Source: Pseudomonadota bacterium
GTDB lineage: Bacteria > Pseudomonadota > Gammaproteobacteria > Burkholderiales > Rhodocyclaceae
NCBI GenBank assembly: GCA_018241725.1
Contig: JAFEDI010000133.1
Location: forward strand, 1 to 48,334
DNA length: 48,334 nt
Direction: 5' to 3'
In this document: piece by piece, positions 1 through 13,704 of the stretch
How the letters are laid out: each line of letters starts with the position of its first letter
How positions within the stretch are numbered: the stretch's first letter is position 1
Notes under the pieces: model-generated
What the model saw: only the letters and a program-made list of their open reading frames with translations
Databases searched by the model: none
What the model was told of the DNA's origin: nothing
Made by a program: the position numbers and the translations under genes

Positions 1-318
1 CGCGCCGTCGCCTTCATGATGGACGACGCCCTGCTCTACGGCGAAATGGCCAAGGCCAAGCGCCCGACCGACTGGGTCGTCACCGGCACGCCCCAGAGCT
101 TCGAGGCCTACGGCTGCATGCTCAGGAAGGACGACCCCGGCTTCAAGAAAGTTGTCGACGCCGCCCTCGCCAAGACCATGACCTCCGGCGAGGCCGAGGC
201 GATCTACAAGAAGTGGTTCACCCAACCCATCCCGCCCAAGGGGCTGAACCTCAACTTCCCGCTCTCCGACGCCATGCAGAAGCTCTACGCAGCGCCCAAC
301 GACAAGTCCTTCGAATAA
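1..318 (+). CDS. gltI: Glutamate/aspartate ABC transporter substrate-binding protein, C-terminal part
   Basis: Only the last 105 residues are present; the frame is open from the first base (R-A-V-A-F before the first Met), so the gene begins outside the window. The residues YGEMAKAK, the mixed alpha/beta C-terminal lobe and the ending PNDKSFE resemble the GltI/AatJ family of periplasmic acidic-amino-acid binding proteins, which deliver glutamate and aspartate to a membrane permease. The usual gltJKL permease genes do not follow; a porin gene starts 40 bases on. Either the permease lies upstream or this is an orphan binding protein. The position before a porin, an asparaginase and a sigma-54 two-component system supports acidic amino acids as substrate. 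Confidence 0.85.
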   Translation, partial: RAVAFMMDDALLYGEMAKAKRPTDWVVTGTPQSFEAYGCMLRKDDPGFKKVVDAALAKTMTSGEAEAIYKKWFTQPIPPKGLNLNFPLSDAMQKLYAAPNDKSFE

Positions 319-358
319 GCCCCAGCCCCAATCCCAACCGCCCCGAGTCCGACAAAAG

Positions 359-2541
<2,183 letters not shown>

Positions 2542-2709
2542 GCAAGGACGGCTGGCGGCGGGGCACCCGCCCCGCCAGCCCGGCAAGGGCGGCGCCGGGG
2601 TTGTATCCTTGTGCGGAGACGCTACCGTTCGCCTGCGACCTGGATTCGATGGACGGGCGTATTCCCCCGCCCGCCCCCCTCCAACGGAACGGAACCAAAC
2701 CGACACGCG

Positions 2710-4607
2710 ATGACCGACTCATCTCCGGCCCCCCAGCAGAAGCTGCCGCCCTCACGCTCCGTGTCGCCGAACCCGCTCATCGTTGCGGCCTTCCTTCTGG
2801 TGATCGGCCTGATCGGCATCGGCGGCTACCGGGCCAGCGAATACCAGGGCATGCAGACCCTGCGTACCGACGCCGGCCACCGCCTGGACCTGTTCGCCGC
2901 TGCAGTGGACGGCATCGTCAACCGTTACGCCCACATCCCGGCCACCATCCAGCTCAACGAGGAAGTCCTCAACCTGATGCGCAGCCCGCACAGCCCGACC
3001 AGCGTGCACGCCGCCAACCGCTTCCTGCAGCAGCTCAACGAGCACATCGGCAGCATCGCGATCTTCGTGATGGACCAGCGCGGCATCGTGCTCGCCTCCA
3101 GTAACTGGAATCAGGCGAGCGAGAACTTCGTCGGCGAGGACCTGTCCTTCCGCAGCTATTTCGCAGAAGGCCTCGCCGGACGCGTCGGGCGCCACTTCGC
3201 CATCGGCACCACCCGCGGCGAACCGGGCTACTTCGTGTCCACGCCGATCCGCGACGGCGAGCGGGTGGTCGGCGTGGCCGTCATCAAGATCAGCCTCGGA
3301 CAGCTCGACCAAGCCTGGGAACTGCTGGGTGCGCCGGCCCTGATCGCCGATGGCAACGGCGTGGTGATCCTGTCGTCGGTGCCCGAATGGCGTTACACCG
3401 CCCTCAAACCGCTACCCCTCGACACCCGGGTGGACGTCAAGATGAGCCGCCTCTACAACGAAGGGCCGATCGGCGACTTCCCGGTACGCATCGAGGAGGA
3501 CTCGAGCCCGGAAGGCCAGGTCGTGCATATGTCGATCCAGGGCGCCCGCTCCAAACCGCATCCCGGCTTCGCCGGCAGCTACCTGGTACATGGACGCGGC
3601 CTGCAGGACGTGGGCTGGCGCCTGCTGATCTTCTCCGACCTGCGTCCGGTGCGCACCCAGGCCCTCGGCCACGGAGCACTGGCCGCGGTGGCCACCGGCT
3701 TCGTGCTGCTGCTGCTCCTCGTACTGGCCCAACGCCGGCGCATCGTGCGCCAAAAGCTGGAGGCCAAGGAACTGCTCGAACAGGCCAACGCCCAGCTCGA
3801 AAGCAAGGTCGCCCGCCGCACCCGCGCGCTGACCGACACCAACGCCCGCCTGCGCAAGGAAGTGGCCGAACGCAAGCAGGCCGAACAGACCCTGCGCGCA
3901 GCCCAGGACGAGCTGGTACAGGCCGCCAAGCTGGCCGTACTCGGCCAGCTCGCCGCCGGCATCACCCACGAACTGGCCCAGCCGCTGGGCGCCATGCGCA
4001 CCCTGTCGGGCAATGCCATCGAATTCATGAAACGCGGCAACCTGCCGACCGTCGAGCAGAATCTGACAATCATCGCCCGCCTGGCCGACCAGATGGGGCG
4101 CATCATCACCCCGCTGAAGACCTTCGCCCGCAAGTCGCCGGCGGTGCCCGCCGCCACCGACCTGGCCCACGCGGTCAGCGCCGCGCTGTTCCTGCTCGAC
4201 CAGCGTCTGAGCAAGGCCGGCATCACCATCACCAACCGCTGCGAACCGGGCCAGGCCATCGCCTGGTGCGACCAGAACCGCCTCGAACAGGTGCTCATCA
4301 ACCTGATCCGCAACGCCGGCGACGCGATGGCCGACAGCGAGCGCAAGGAGCTCCTCATCGAAGCCGCGCCCCGTGCCGACGGCGACCTGGAGCTCGTCAT
4401 CGCCGACAGCGGCTGCGGCCTGCCCGACGACGGTGCGCTGTTCGAACCCTTCTTCACCACCAAGCCGGCCGGCGAGGGACTGGGCCTCGGCCTGGCCATC
4501 TCCCGCGACATCGTCCGCGAATTCGGCGGCGACCTGCGCGCCGAAAGCCGCCCGGAAGGTGGCGCCCGCTTCATCCTGCAACTCCCCGCTGCTCCGAAAG
4601 AACCGTC

Positions 4608-4611
<4 letters not shown>
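2710..4611 (+). CDS. DctB/AauS-type sensor histidine kinase
   Basis: A 633-residue membrane kinase starting at ATG 2710 (MTDSSPAP); the frame is open further upstream but that extension is low-complexity and unlike the family. First membrane helix at about residues 20-40 (IVAAFLLVIGLIGIGG), a periplasmic double-PAS/Cache sensor of about 270 residues, second helix near 315-340, a coiled coil, then HisKA with ITHELAQPLG (phospho-acceptor His420) and HATPase_c with NLIRNAGDAM, DSGCGLP and GLGLGLAIS. The architecture is that of DctB, which senses C4-dicarboxylates, and of AauS, which senses acidic amino acids. The stop overlaps the start of the response-regulator gene by four bases (ATGA), indicating translational coupling. 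Confidence 0.93.
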
Positions 4612-5945
<1,334 letters not shown>

Positions 5946-5965
5946 GGCGACGTGTCCGCTCGGCG

Positions 5966-5984
5966 CTGCGACATCGTGTCGCAG
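5966..5984. promoter_or_regulatory. Perfect 8-bp dyad CTGCGACA-TCG-TGTCGCAG
   Basis: The two arms 5966-5973 and 5977-5984 are exact reverse complements around a three-base centre. The site lies 20 bases after the response-regulator stop and about 78 bases before the next gene. It could be an activator/operator site or a small RNA hairpin; there is no T-run, which argues against an intrinsic terminator. Confidence 0.45.
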
Positions 5985-6061
5985 GGTCGGGGCAGCGCCC
6001 TCGGCTAAGCTCCGTCGCGTTCCGCTTGGCCGGCCGGCCGCGGCAACCGAGAACGCGCCCG

Positions 6062-7057
6062 ATGAAAAGAACCCTCTGCTCCCTGCTGGCTGCCTTGCTG
6101 GCCTCCGCCGCCCACGCATCCTGCGGCTCCTCCTTCTGCACGGTGGACACCAACTGGGATACCCAGGGCCTGGCCAGCAGCGAAGGCCTGCGCCTCGACG
6201 CCCGCTATTCCTACGCTAAAGCCAACACGCTGCGCGCCGGCCATTCCCGCATCGCCGCCGCCACGCCCAGCGGCAGCGACGAGGAGATCGAGAACCAGCG
6301 TACCCTCAACCGGCTCCTCAACCTGGACGCCGAATACACCTTCAATACCCGCTGGAGCGCCACGCTCAGCCTGCCGATCGTGATGCGCGACCACCGCCAC
6401 ACCTTCGACTCGTCGATCGACGGCCCCTTCACCCAGTCGGCCAGCTTCCACGAGATTGGCGACATGCGGGTCATCGGCCGCTACCGCCTCGATCCGGGCA
6501 ACCCGTTCTCCGGCGTCGGCCTGCGCTTCGGCCTCAAGCTGCCGACCGGCGCCACCAACAAGACCATGAGTCCCCCCGATCCGGCCGATCCGGGCACACC
6601 CTACGCGCTGGAGCGCTCCGCCCAGCCTGGCAGCGGTAGCACCGACGCCATCCTCGGCGCCTACTACTTCCAGACCCTGCCGGGCACCGGCTGGGGCTGG
6701 TTCGCCAGTACCCAGCTGCAGACCGCCCTCGCCACCCGCAGCGACTACCGTCCAGGCACAGAAGTGAAGTTCGATCTAGGTACCCACTATGCGCTGGCCC
6801 CCGGGCTCACCGGCCTGTTGCAGCTCAATGCCGTGCACCGCCCGCGTGACGGCGGTGCCACTGCCAACCCAGCCTCAGGCGGGCACGCCTTCTACATCAG
6901 CCCCGGCTTCAGCTACACCGTCACACCTCGCACCCAGGTCTATGGGCTGATGCAGCTGGCGGTCAGCCAGTACGCCAAGACCGACCCACAGGACCCGCAG
7001 GCCGGCCAGCTCACCGCACCGCGCAGCTTCACCGTCGGCCTCAGCCAGCGCTTCTGA
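6062..7057 (+). CDS. Putative outer-membrane beta-barrel protein (unknown function)
   Basis: 331 residues from ATG 6062 (MKRTLCSLLAALLASAAHA), chosen because it gives a clean signal peptide; the frame runs 12 codons further upstream. Mature protein begins SCGSSFCTVDTNWDTQG, with a possible Cys pair, and is rich in alternating amphipathic strands (LDARYSYAKANTL, WSATLSLPIVMRDHRHTF, EVKFDLGTHYALAPG) ending in the aromatic C-terminus SQRF, as expected of Bam-assembled barrels. It resembles in style proteins of the MetA/transporter-like outer-membrane families, but I do not recognise the family. It follows the two-component system on the same strand after 116 bases that contain a perfect dyad, so it may be one of its targets. 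Confidence 0.7.
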   Translation: MKRTLCSLLAALLASAAHASCGSSFCTVDTNWDTQGLASSEGLRLDARYSYAKANTLRAGHSRIAAATPSGSDEEIENQRTLNRLLNLDAEYTFNTRWSATLSLPIVMRDHRHTFDSSIDGPFTQSASFHEIGDMRVIGRYRLDPGNPFSGVGLRFGLKLPTGATNKTMSPPDPADPGTPYALERSAQPGSGSTDAILGAYYFQTLPGTGWGWFASTQLQTALATRSDYRPGTEVKFDLGTHYALAPGLTGLLQLNAVHRPRDGGATANPASGGHAFYISPGFSYTVTPRTQVYGLMQLAVSQYAKTDPQDPQAGQLTAPRSFTVGLSQRF

Positions 7058-7090
7058 GCCGCCTCCGGTCTGCGCCTTCCCGCTTCCAGC

Positions 7091-7109
7091 TCCCCACCCA
7101 GAGTGGGGA
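7091..7109. terminator. Hairpin TCCCCAC-N5-GTGGGGA between two genes
   Basis: A 7-bp perfect stem with a five-base loop, 33 bases after the barrel-protein stop. No T-tract follows, so it is a weak candidate terminator or mRNA-end stabilising hairpin. Confidence 0.35.
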
Positions 7110-7194
7110 ATTCGTCACTCGTCCGCCCCGCAGCAGGTCATAAGACAAGCCCCGAACGCCCTCCATACTCACGCCATTTTCATAAAAGAAAGGC

Positions 7195-8346
7195 ATGAAG
7201 ATGCTGAACACATGGAGACAAAGGGTACTCGGTGGGTGTCTACTGACACTCATCCTGGGTTTTTCGGCAAACCACCCGGTGCGGGCCGAAACGGTGGTGA
7301 TCGGCCAGAGCGCGCCGCTCAGCGGCGTGCTGGCCAGCACCGGCAAGGCGATGGCGCTCGGCGTGCGGATCGCCATCGATGCGGCCAATGCAGCAGGTGG
7401 GGTCGGCGGACGTACCCTCACCCACGTGGTCAAGGACGACGGCTACCAGACCGCCGAGACCGTGCGCCTGACCCACGAACTGATCAACCGCGACAAGGCG
7501 GTGGCACTGATCGGCTATGCCGGCACCGGTAACATCGCCGAATTGCTCAAGCACGGAGTGCTGGCCGACGGCAACATCGCGTTGATCGCCCCTTACACCG
7601 GTGGCGAGTCGCTGCGCTCACCCTACAACCCGTGGATCTTCCATATCCGCGCCAGCTACGGCGACGAGACCGAGGCCATGGTGCGCCAGTTCGTCGCCTC
7701 CGGTCTGCAACGCATCGCCGTGTTCTACCAGAACGATCCCTTCGGCCAGGCCGGCCTGGCCGGCGTCGAACGGGCCCTGGAGAAGCACAAGCTGAAGATC
7801 GTCAGCAAGGGTAGTTACGAGAAGAACACCGAGGACGTCGCCACCGCCGTGCGCGACATCTCTGCCGGCGCGCCGCAGGCCGTCATCATGATCGGCGTGG
7901 TCCGGCCGACTGCCGCCTTCGTGAAGGCCTACCAGCCGGTCAGCCCCGGCACCCAGCTGTTCAGCATCTCGGTGGTGAATGGGCGCGAATTGCACCAGTT
8001 GGCTGGTGGTGACGCGGCCCGCGGCGTCGGCATCACCCAGGTCATGCCCTCGCCGTTCAGCGGCGTAACGCGCATCGCGCGGGACTACAGCGCCGCGCTG
8101 CAGCGCTTCGCGCCGGGCGCCGAACCGTCCTACACCAGCTTCGAGGAATACGTCGGCGCCCGCGTGCTGATCGAGGCGATCCGCCGCATCAAGGGCACAC
8201 CGACCCCGGCGGCAGTCATGCAGTCCCTCGAAAGCCTGGACGTGGACCTGGGCGGCTTCCAGGTGCGCTTTGGCCACGGCAACCGCATCGGCTCCCAGCG
8301 CGTCGAGGTCACCCTGCTCGGCCGCGACGGCCAGCACCTGCGCTGA
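7195..8346 (+). CDS. Orphan LivK-type ABC transporter substrate-binding protein
   Basis: 383 residues with an N-terminal signal peptide ending near NHPVRA, then a type I periplasmic-binding fold: VVIGQSAPLSGVLASTGKAM at the start, GYAGTGN and YQNDPFGQAGLAGVE in the middle, all typical of branched-chain amino acid/urea/amide binding proteins (Peripla_BP_6). No permease or ATPase genes adjoin it, so it is an orphan binding protein that may serve a transporter elsewhere or feed a sensor. The start at 7195 is preceded by AAGAAAGG; a second Met two codons later is an alternative. Ligand cannot be told from the sequence. Confidence 0.88.
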   Translation: MKMLNTWRQRVLGGCLLTLILGFSANHPVRAETVVIGQSAPLSGVLASTGKAMALGVRIAIDAANAAGGVGGRTLTHVVKDDGYQTAETVRLTHELINRDKAVALIGYAGTGNIAELLKHGVLADGNIALIAPYTGGESLRSPYNPWIFHIRASYGDETEAMVRQFVASGLQRIAVFYQNDPFGQAGLAGVERALEKHKLKIVSKGSYEKNTEDVATAVRDISAGAPQAVIMIGVVRPTAAFVKAYQPVSPGTQLFSISVVNGRELHQLAGGDAARGVGITQVMPSPFSGVTRIARDYSAALQRFAPGAEPSYTSFEEYVGARVLIEAIRRIKGTPTPAAVMQSLESLDVDLGGFQVRFGHGNRIGSQRVEVTLLGRDGQHLR

Positions 8347-8409
8347 AAACCGGACAGCGCTTCGCAAGGAAACGTCGGGCCACCCCAAGTGTCCTTCTCC
8401 CCTCGGGGT

Positions 8410-8429
8410 TCGGGCAGCGCGCAGCCCGA
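8410..8429. terminator. Weak hairpin between convergent genes
   Basis: TCGGGC (8410-8415) pairs with GCCCGA (8424-8429) around an 8-base loop, with flanking GG/CC that could extend the stem past a bulge. It lies in the 103-base gap between the converging binding-protein and rsmI genes, where a two-way terminator would be expected. No T-run is present. Confidence 0.3.
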
Positions 8430-8449
8430 CCTGGGGGGCACTCGGCGCT

Positions 8450-9328
8450 TCAGCTGTCGCGTAGTTCCAGTGCCCGCTCGTACAGCGCGTTCTTCGACGC
8501 CCCGGTGATCGCCGCCGCCAGCTTGGCGGCCTGCTTGACCGGCAGCTCGGCGAGCAGCAGGCCCAGCACCCGCTCGGCCTCCGGCGACAAGCCTTCACTG
8601 GCGGGGGCCGCAGATACCAGCAGCACGAACTCACCGCGCGCCCGATTGGCATCGGCGGCCAGCCAGGCTGGCGCGTCGACCAGCGGCATGCGCACGATCT
8701 GCTCGAACATCTTTGTCAGCTCACGGGCGACGACGATCTGGCGCGTCGGCTCCAGCGTCGCCGCCAGATCGTCCAGCGTCTCGGTGATGCGGTGCGGCGC
8801 CTCGTAGAACACCAGCGTGCCCGGCACCCCTCGAAGGCTCTCAAGCGCCGTCTTGCGAGCCGCCGACTTGGTCGGCAGGAAGCCGTGGAAATGGAAATGC
8901 CCATCGGCGAGGCCGGAGGCCGACAGCGCAGCGATGGCCGCGCAGGCGCCCGGCACCGGCACCACCGGGAAGCCGGCATCCTGCACCCGCGCCACCGCCC
9001 GCGCGCCGGGATCGGACACCGCCGGCGTGCCGGCGTCGGTGATCAGCGCCACCTGCTTGCCCTCCTCCAGCATGCGGATCACCAGCCCGGCGGCCTCCTG
9101 CTCGTTGTGTTCGTGCAGCGCGACCAGCCGCGTGCGGATGTCGAAGGCATCGAGCAGGCGCTGACTGTGGCGGGTGTCCTCGGCGGCGACCGCATCCACC
9201 GCCTTCAGCACAGCCAGCGCGCGCAGACTCATGTCCTGCAGATTACCCAAGGGCGTGGCCACCACATATAATGACGACGTCTTATTCAGCGGAGAGGCGG
9301 ACGATGCGTCGGAAAGAACAGGATGCAT
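8450..9328 (-). CDS. rsmI: 16S rRNA (cytidine(1402)-2'-O)-methyltransferase RsmI
   Basis: 292 residues of the tetrapyrrole-methylase fold. The N-terminal [44 protein letters not shown] and the FHGFLP segment are diagnostic of RsmI (YraL), which methylates C1402 in the ribosomal P site with SAM. The ATG at 9328 is the only good start before LYVV, although it makes the protein about 15 residues longer than usual and overlaps the divergent yraN gene by 25 bases. rsmI next to yraN, diaA and dolP is a gene order shared with Escherichia coli, where the lpoA gene is inserted. Confidence 0.95.
   Translation of the reverse strand: MHPVLSDASSASPLNKTSSLYVVATPLGNLQDMSLRALAVLKAVDAVAAEDTRHSQRLLDAFDIRTRLVALHEHNEQEAAGLVIRMLEEGKQVALITDAGTPAVSDPGARAVARVQDAGFPVVPVPGACAAIAALSASGLADGHFHFHGFLPTKSAARKTALESLRGVPGTLVFYEAPHRITETLDDLAATLEPTRQIVVARELTKMFEQIVRMPLVDAPAWLAADANRARGEFVLLVSAAPASEGLSPEAERVLGLLLAELPVKQAAKLAAAITGASKNALYERALELRDS
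9267..9272 (+). promoter_or_regulatory. Perfect TATAAT -10 element inside the start of rsmI, probable yraN promoter
   Basis: TATAAT at 9267-9272 reads toward yraN, with a weak -35 (TTACCC, 9243-9248, 18-base spacer). Predicted transcription would start near 9279, giving about 25 bases of leader with GGAG at 9291-9294 before the ATG at 9304. The promoter would lie within rsmI coding sequence on the other strand. Confidence 0.5.
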
Positions 9329-9753
9329 GGCAGAACTGGGGACAGGAGGCGGGGGAGGCAGATTGTGGGCGCGCCACCCCGTCGATGCAAGCCGAACACC
9401 TGCGCCGTGGCGCGGCCGCCGAAGCGCTCGCTGCCGACCATCTGGAAAAGCATGGACTGACGATCCTGGCCCGCAACGTGCGCTGCCGCGGCGGCGAGGT
9501 GGACCTGATCGCCATCGACCGGGCCAGCCTGGTCTTCGTCGAGGTCCGCCTGCGCAGCAACAGCCGCTTCGGCGGCGCAGCAGCGAGCATCACTGCGGCC
9601 AAGCGCCAGCGCGTGATCCTGGCCGCCCGCTACTGGCTGAACGGCACCGGCCGGCGCTACGCCAACCAGCCCTGCCGCTTCGACGCGGTGCTGCTCGAAC
9701 GCCTCGACAGCGACGGCATCGAATGGCTAAGGGGCGCCTTCGATGCGTCTTGA
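9304..9753 (+). CDS. yraN: YraN family protein (UPF0102, endonuclease-like fold)
   Basis: 149 residues. The start at 9304 is chosen for GGAGAGG nine bases upstream; ATG 9271 sits on the -10 element and is unlikely. After an unusual charged 30-residue N-terminal extension the conserved domain begins at [18 protein letters not shown] and carries the restriction-endonuclease-like core [11 protein letters not shown] and VFVEVR. The last residue of the core is usually Lys (VEVK); here it is Arg, so nuclease activity is doubtful. The cellular role of YraN proteins is unproven. The gene overlaps the following HIRAN gene by 11 bases and is divergent from, and overlaps, rsmI. Confidence 0.9.
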   Translation: MRRKEQDAWQNWGQEAGEADCGRATPSMQAEHLRRGAAAEALAADHLEKHGLTILARNVRCRGGEVDLIAIDRASLVFVEVRLRSNSRFGGAAASITAAKRQRVILAARYWLNGTGRRYANQPCRFDAVLLERLDSDGIEWLRGAFDAS

Positions 9754-10120
9754 GCATGTGCTGCTGACCTTGCTGCTCGGCGTCGGCGTCCTGCCGCCGG
9801 CCACCGCGCAACAAGTGCGCATCCTCGTGCAGAGCTCGCCGCTGGCCGGCTTCCAGTACTACGGCGGCAAGATCCTGTGGGACGAAATGCACGAGGGCGA
9901 CACGCTGACGCTGGTCCGCGAACCCGACAACCCCCACGACCGCTTTGCGGTGCGCGTGGAATGGCGCGGCCAGAAACTCGGCTACCTGCCCCGCGCCGAG
10001 AACCAGGCGGTGGCCGAGGAGATGGATCGGGGCAGCTCCATCGGCGGCCGCATCGGCAAGCTGGCGAAAGATCCCAATCCCTGGAAGCGGCTGCGCGTGG
10101 ACGTGCTTGTCGGTTTGTAA
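9743..10120 (+). CDS. Exported stand-alone HIRAN-domain protein
   Basis: 125 residues. Residues 1-22 form a signal peptide ([19 protein letters not shown]). The remainder is one HIRAN-like domain: [49 protein letters not shown], then ending in [14 protein letters not shown] domains bind DNA ends in eukaryotic helicases such as HLTF/Rad5, and bacterial small versions are of unknown function. The signal sequence implies action in the periplasm, where DNA binding is not an obvious task. Translation overlaps the end of yraN by 11 bases, so the two are probably expressed together. Family assignment rests on the NPxDxxAVxV and GYLPR motifs. Confidence 0.8.
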   Translation: MRLEHVLLTLLLGVGVLPPATAQQVRILVQSSPLAGFQYYGGKILWDEMHEGDTLTLVREPDNPHDRFAVRVEWRGQKLGYLPRAENQAVAEEMDRGSSIGGRIGKLAKDPNPWKRLRVDVLVGL

Positions 10121-11421
<1,301 letters not shown>

Positions 11422-11445
11422 GCCTGGCGCTCCGCCTCATTGCCC

Positions 11446-11478
11446 AAAGGCCCTGCCCGACTCCGGCAGGGCCTTTGC
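11446..11478 (+). terminator. Strong rho-independent terminator after dolP
   Basis: AAAGGCCCTGCC (11446-11457) pairs perfectly over 12 bp with GGCAGGGCCTTT (11465-11476), loop of seven bases, ending in a short T-rich run. The A/T ends suggest it can also stop transcription from the converging MFS gene. Confidence 0.85.
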
Positions 11479-11511
11479 ATTTGAGGGCGCGATCAGCAGC
11501 GGCGCACCCCC

Positions 11512-12726
11512 TCAGCCCTGCGCGCAGGGCTGCAAGCCGGCGGTGGACATCTCACGCTTTTCGAGGCTGCGCAGCAGCACCAGCAACAACGTGCCCACCG
11601 CCATCACCGCCGCCGCCAGGTACACACCCGCCGTATAGCTGCCGACCGCCGTGGCCAGCCAACCGGTAACTGCCGGACCGAGGATCTGCGCGGCACCGTA
11701 GGAGAGTGTCATCTTGCCCATCATCTTCGCCGGGCGGGTCGGGTAGTAGCGACCGGCCATCGTCAATACCAGGCTCACCATGCCGATGAAGGTGGCGCCG
11801 AACAGCAGCGCCCCGACGAGCGCCGCGGCCAACCCACCCACCGTGACCGGCAGCACGATGCCGACGATCTGCAGCAGCGCCGCGCCAATCAACGCGTTCA
11901 GCTCACCGGTGCGGCGCGCCACCAGATCCCACAGGATGCAGGCCGGCGCAGCCGCCACGCCGATCGCCAGGAACACCAGTGAGCCCTTACCGGCGAGGCC
12001 CGGCAGACGGTCCACGATGGCGACGATGAAGGTTGCGCTCACCACGTAGCCGATGCCGGCGCAGAAGTAGGCCGCCATGAACAGGCGCAGGAAGCCCGCC
12101 GTCGGCGGCCGGTCCGCCATCTGCGCGGCGCTGTGGCTGACCGGGTTGCGCCCCGGCGACGGCAGCCAGCGCAATGCCGGCACCAGCAGCACGGCACCGA
12201 AGACAGTCAGCACGAACCATTGCTGGCGCCAGTCCAGCCACTGACTCATCAGCGCGACCGCCGCCGCACAGGCGGTGATGCCGATACCGATGCCGGCGAA
12301 ATGGATGCCCAACTCGCTGCGGTGGTTGTGGCGGATCAGCCAGTTGAGGATCAGCCCGGTACCGAACAGCATGCCCGCCGCGCTGGCCAGGCCGGCGACG
12401 AAGCGCGACAGCGCCCACACCAGCGGATCGGTGGTCAGCCCCATCACCGCAGTACTCGCCACCGCCAACACCATGCCGATGCGGTACAGGCGGTCCTTCA
12501 AGACAAGATCGCCGATCAGCGACGCGAGCAGCGCGCCGCTCAGATAGCCGGCGTAATTGACCGCCGCCAGAAGTCCGCCTTCGGCCACGCCGAGACCGGC
12601 CTGCTGCTGCATCAGCGGCAACAGCGGTGTGTAGGCGAAACGAGCGACGCCCAGCGCCAGCACCAGGCTGAAGATACCGGCACCGAGCACGCGGAAACGT
12701 TCGGCGGCAGAACTGTGTTCGCTCAT
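11512..12726 (-). CDS. YbfB/YjiJ-family MFS transporter
   Basis: 404 residues with twelve predicted membrane helices, starting MSEHSSAAERFRVLGAGIFSL. The early ALGVARFAYTPLLPLMQ and NYAGYLSGALLASLIGD segments are typical of the YbfB/YjiJ branch (MFS_4) of the major facilitator superfamily; substrates are largely unknown and export is likely. AGGAGG lies 11 bases before the ATG. It is divergent from a LysR-type regulator gene, the classic arrangement of an exporter controlled by its neighbour. Confidence 0.9.
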   Translation of the reverse strand: MSEHSSAAERFRVLGAGIFSLVLALGVARFAYTPLLPLMQQQAGLGVAEGGLLAAVNYAGYLSGALLASLIGDLVLKDRLYRIGMVLAVASTAVMGLTTDPLVWALSRFVAGLASAAGMLFGTGLILNWLIRHNHRSELGIHFAGIGIGITACAAAVALMSQWLDWRQQWFVLTVFGAVLLVPALRWLPSPGRNPVSHSAAQMADRPPTAGFLRLFMAAYFCAGIGYVVSATFIVAIVDRLPGLAGKGSLVFLAIGVAAAPACILWDLVARRTGELNALIGAALLQIVGIVLPVTVGGLAAALVGALLFGATFIGMVSLVLTMAGRYYPTRPAKMMGKMTLSYGAAQILGPAVTGWLATAVGSYTAGVYLAAAVMAVGTLLLVLLRSLEKREMSTAGLQPCAQG

Positions 12727-12786
12727 GGCAGCAGCCTCCTCGTGATTGGAGCGGACACGATAAACAGGCTAAACTATCTCATCAAA

Positions 12787-12796
12787 TGATTTATCA
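12787..12796. promoter_or_regulatory. Candidate LysR-type operator TGATTTATCA
   Basis: A 10-bp palindrome in an AT-rich patch between the divergent MFS and LysR genes; the surrounding CTCATCAAATGATTTATCA contains a second overlapping dyad. Position fits an autoregulatory and activating site for the LysR protein. Confidence 0.4.
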
Positions 12797-12828
12797 AGAA
12801 CATTCAATTCTCTAATGGAGATATGAAT

Positions 12829-13704
12829 ATGGAACTCGTCGCACTGCGCACCTTCCAGGCTGTGGTTGAGGAAGGTGGCATCCTCGCCGCCTCCCGCAAG
12901 CTGAACACCGTCCAGTCCAACGTGACGGGCCGTATCCGCCGCCTGGAAGAGGAACTCGGCACCGAGCTGTTCCACCGCAAGGGCCGCGGACTGGAACTGG
13001 CTCCGCCGGGCCGCGTACTCCTCGACTACGCCCGCCGCATGCTGCTGCTCGAACGGGAGACCAGCGCAGCTGTCCGCCAAGTCGGCGAGAGCGCCGGCGA
13101 GCTGCGCATCGGCGCGATGGAGACCTTTGCCGCGGTGCACCTTCCCCGCGCACTGAAAGCGGTGCGAGCCCGCCATCCGCGCGTCGAGCTGCGGGTCAGC
13201 ACCGACACCAGCGCCGCGCTGATTGAGCGCCTGCTCGACCACAAGCTCGACTGCGCCTTCGTCGGCGGGCCGGTGATCCATCCTGAACTGGTCTTCGAGG
13301 AATTGGTGGTGGAGGAACTTGTGCAAGTCTGCGCGGCCGGCGCCGACCCGGTGCTTCAACCAGTGATCCTGTTCCGCGAGGGCTGCGCCTACCGCACCCG
13401 CGCGCTGGCCTGGCAACGGGCCAGCGGGCACGCGCTGGCCGACGCGATGGAGTTCGGCACGCTGGAAGGCATCATCGGCTGCGTGTCGGTCGGACTGGGC
13501 TGGACGCTGCTGCCGCGCCGAGTGGTGGAACAATCTCAGCACCGGGCCGACCTGACGATTCGCGAAGTACCGCCCCAGATCAGCCATGTACAGACCGGCG
13601 TCGCCTACCTCCGCGCGGCGCCGCCGATGGCCGCGATCAAGACCCTCGCCGACGCAGCGGCGACGCTGGCCAACGGCACGGCCGAAGCCTCAACCCAGGT
13701 CTAA
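12829..13704 (+). CDS. LysR-family transcriptional regulator
   Basis: 291 residues. ATG 12829 (MELVALRTFQ) is preferred over the in-frame ATG at 12823 because GGAG at 12817-12820 is eight bases from it and only two from the other. The N-terminal winged helix (FQAVVEEGGILAASRKLNTVQSNVTGRIRRLEEELG) is that of LTTRs; effector domain of periplasmic-binding-protein fold from about residue 88 (GELRIGAMETFAAVHLP). It probably controls the divergent MFS gene. Its 3' end overlaps the convergent PPC-protein gene by 15 bases. Confidence 0.92.
   Translation: MELVALRTFQAVVEEGGILAASRKLNTVQSNVTGRIRRLEEELGTELFHRKGRGLELAPPGRVLLDYARRMLLLERETSAAVRQVGESAGELRIGAMETFAAVHLPRALKAVRARHPRVELRVSTDTSAALIERLLDHKLDCAFVGGPVIHPELVFEELVVEELVQVCAAGADPVLQPVILFREGCAYRTRALAWQRASGHALADAMEFGTLEGIIGCVSVGLGWTLLPRRVVEQSQHRADLTIREVPPQISHVQTGVAYLRAAPPMAAIKTLADAAATLANGTAEASTQV

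Noticed and set aside
2611-2709. Upstream extension of the sensor kinase frame
   Set aside because: The extra 33 residues are Pro/Arg rich with no family resemblance; the ATG at 2710 gives the expected N-terminus.
3387-4607. Long open frame before the DctD-type start
   Set aside because: It lies in another frame of the sensor kinase coding region and encodes low-complexity Arg/Pro/Gly sequence.
6027-6042. Possible sigma-54 promoter before the barrel-protein gene
   Set aside because: GG-N10-GC arises within a GGCC repeat run with a poor -12 (CCGC); too weak to list as a feature.
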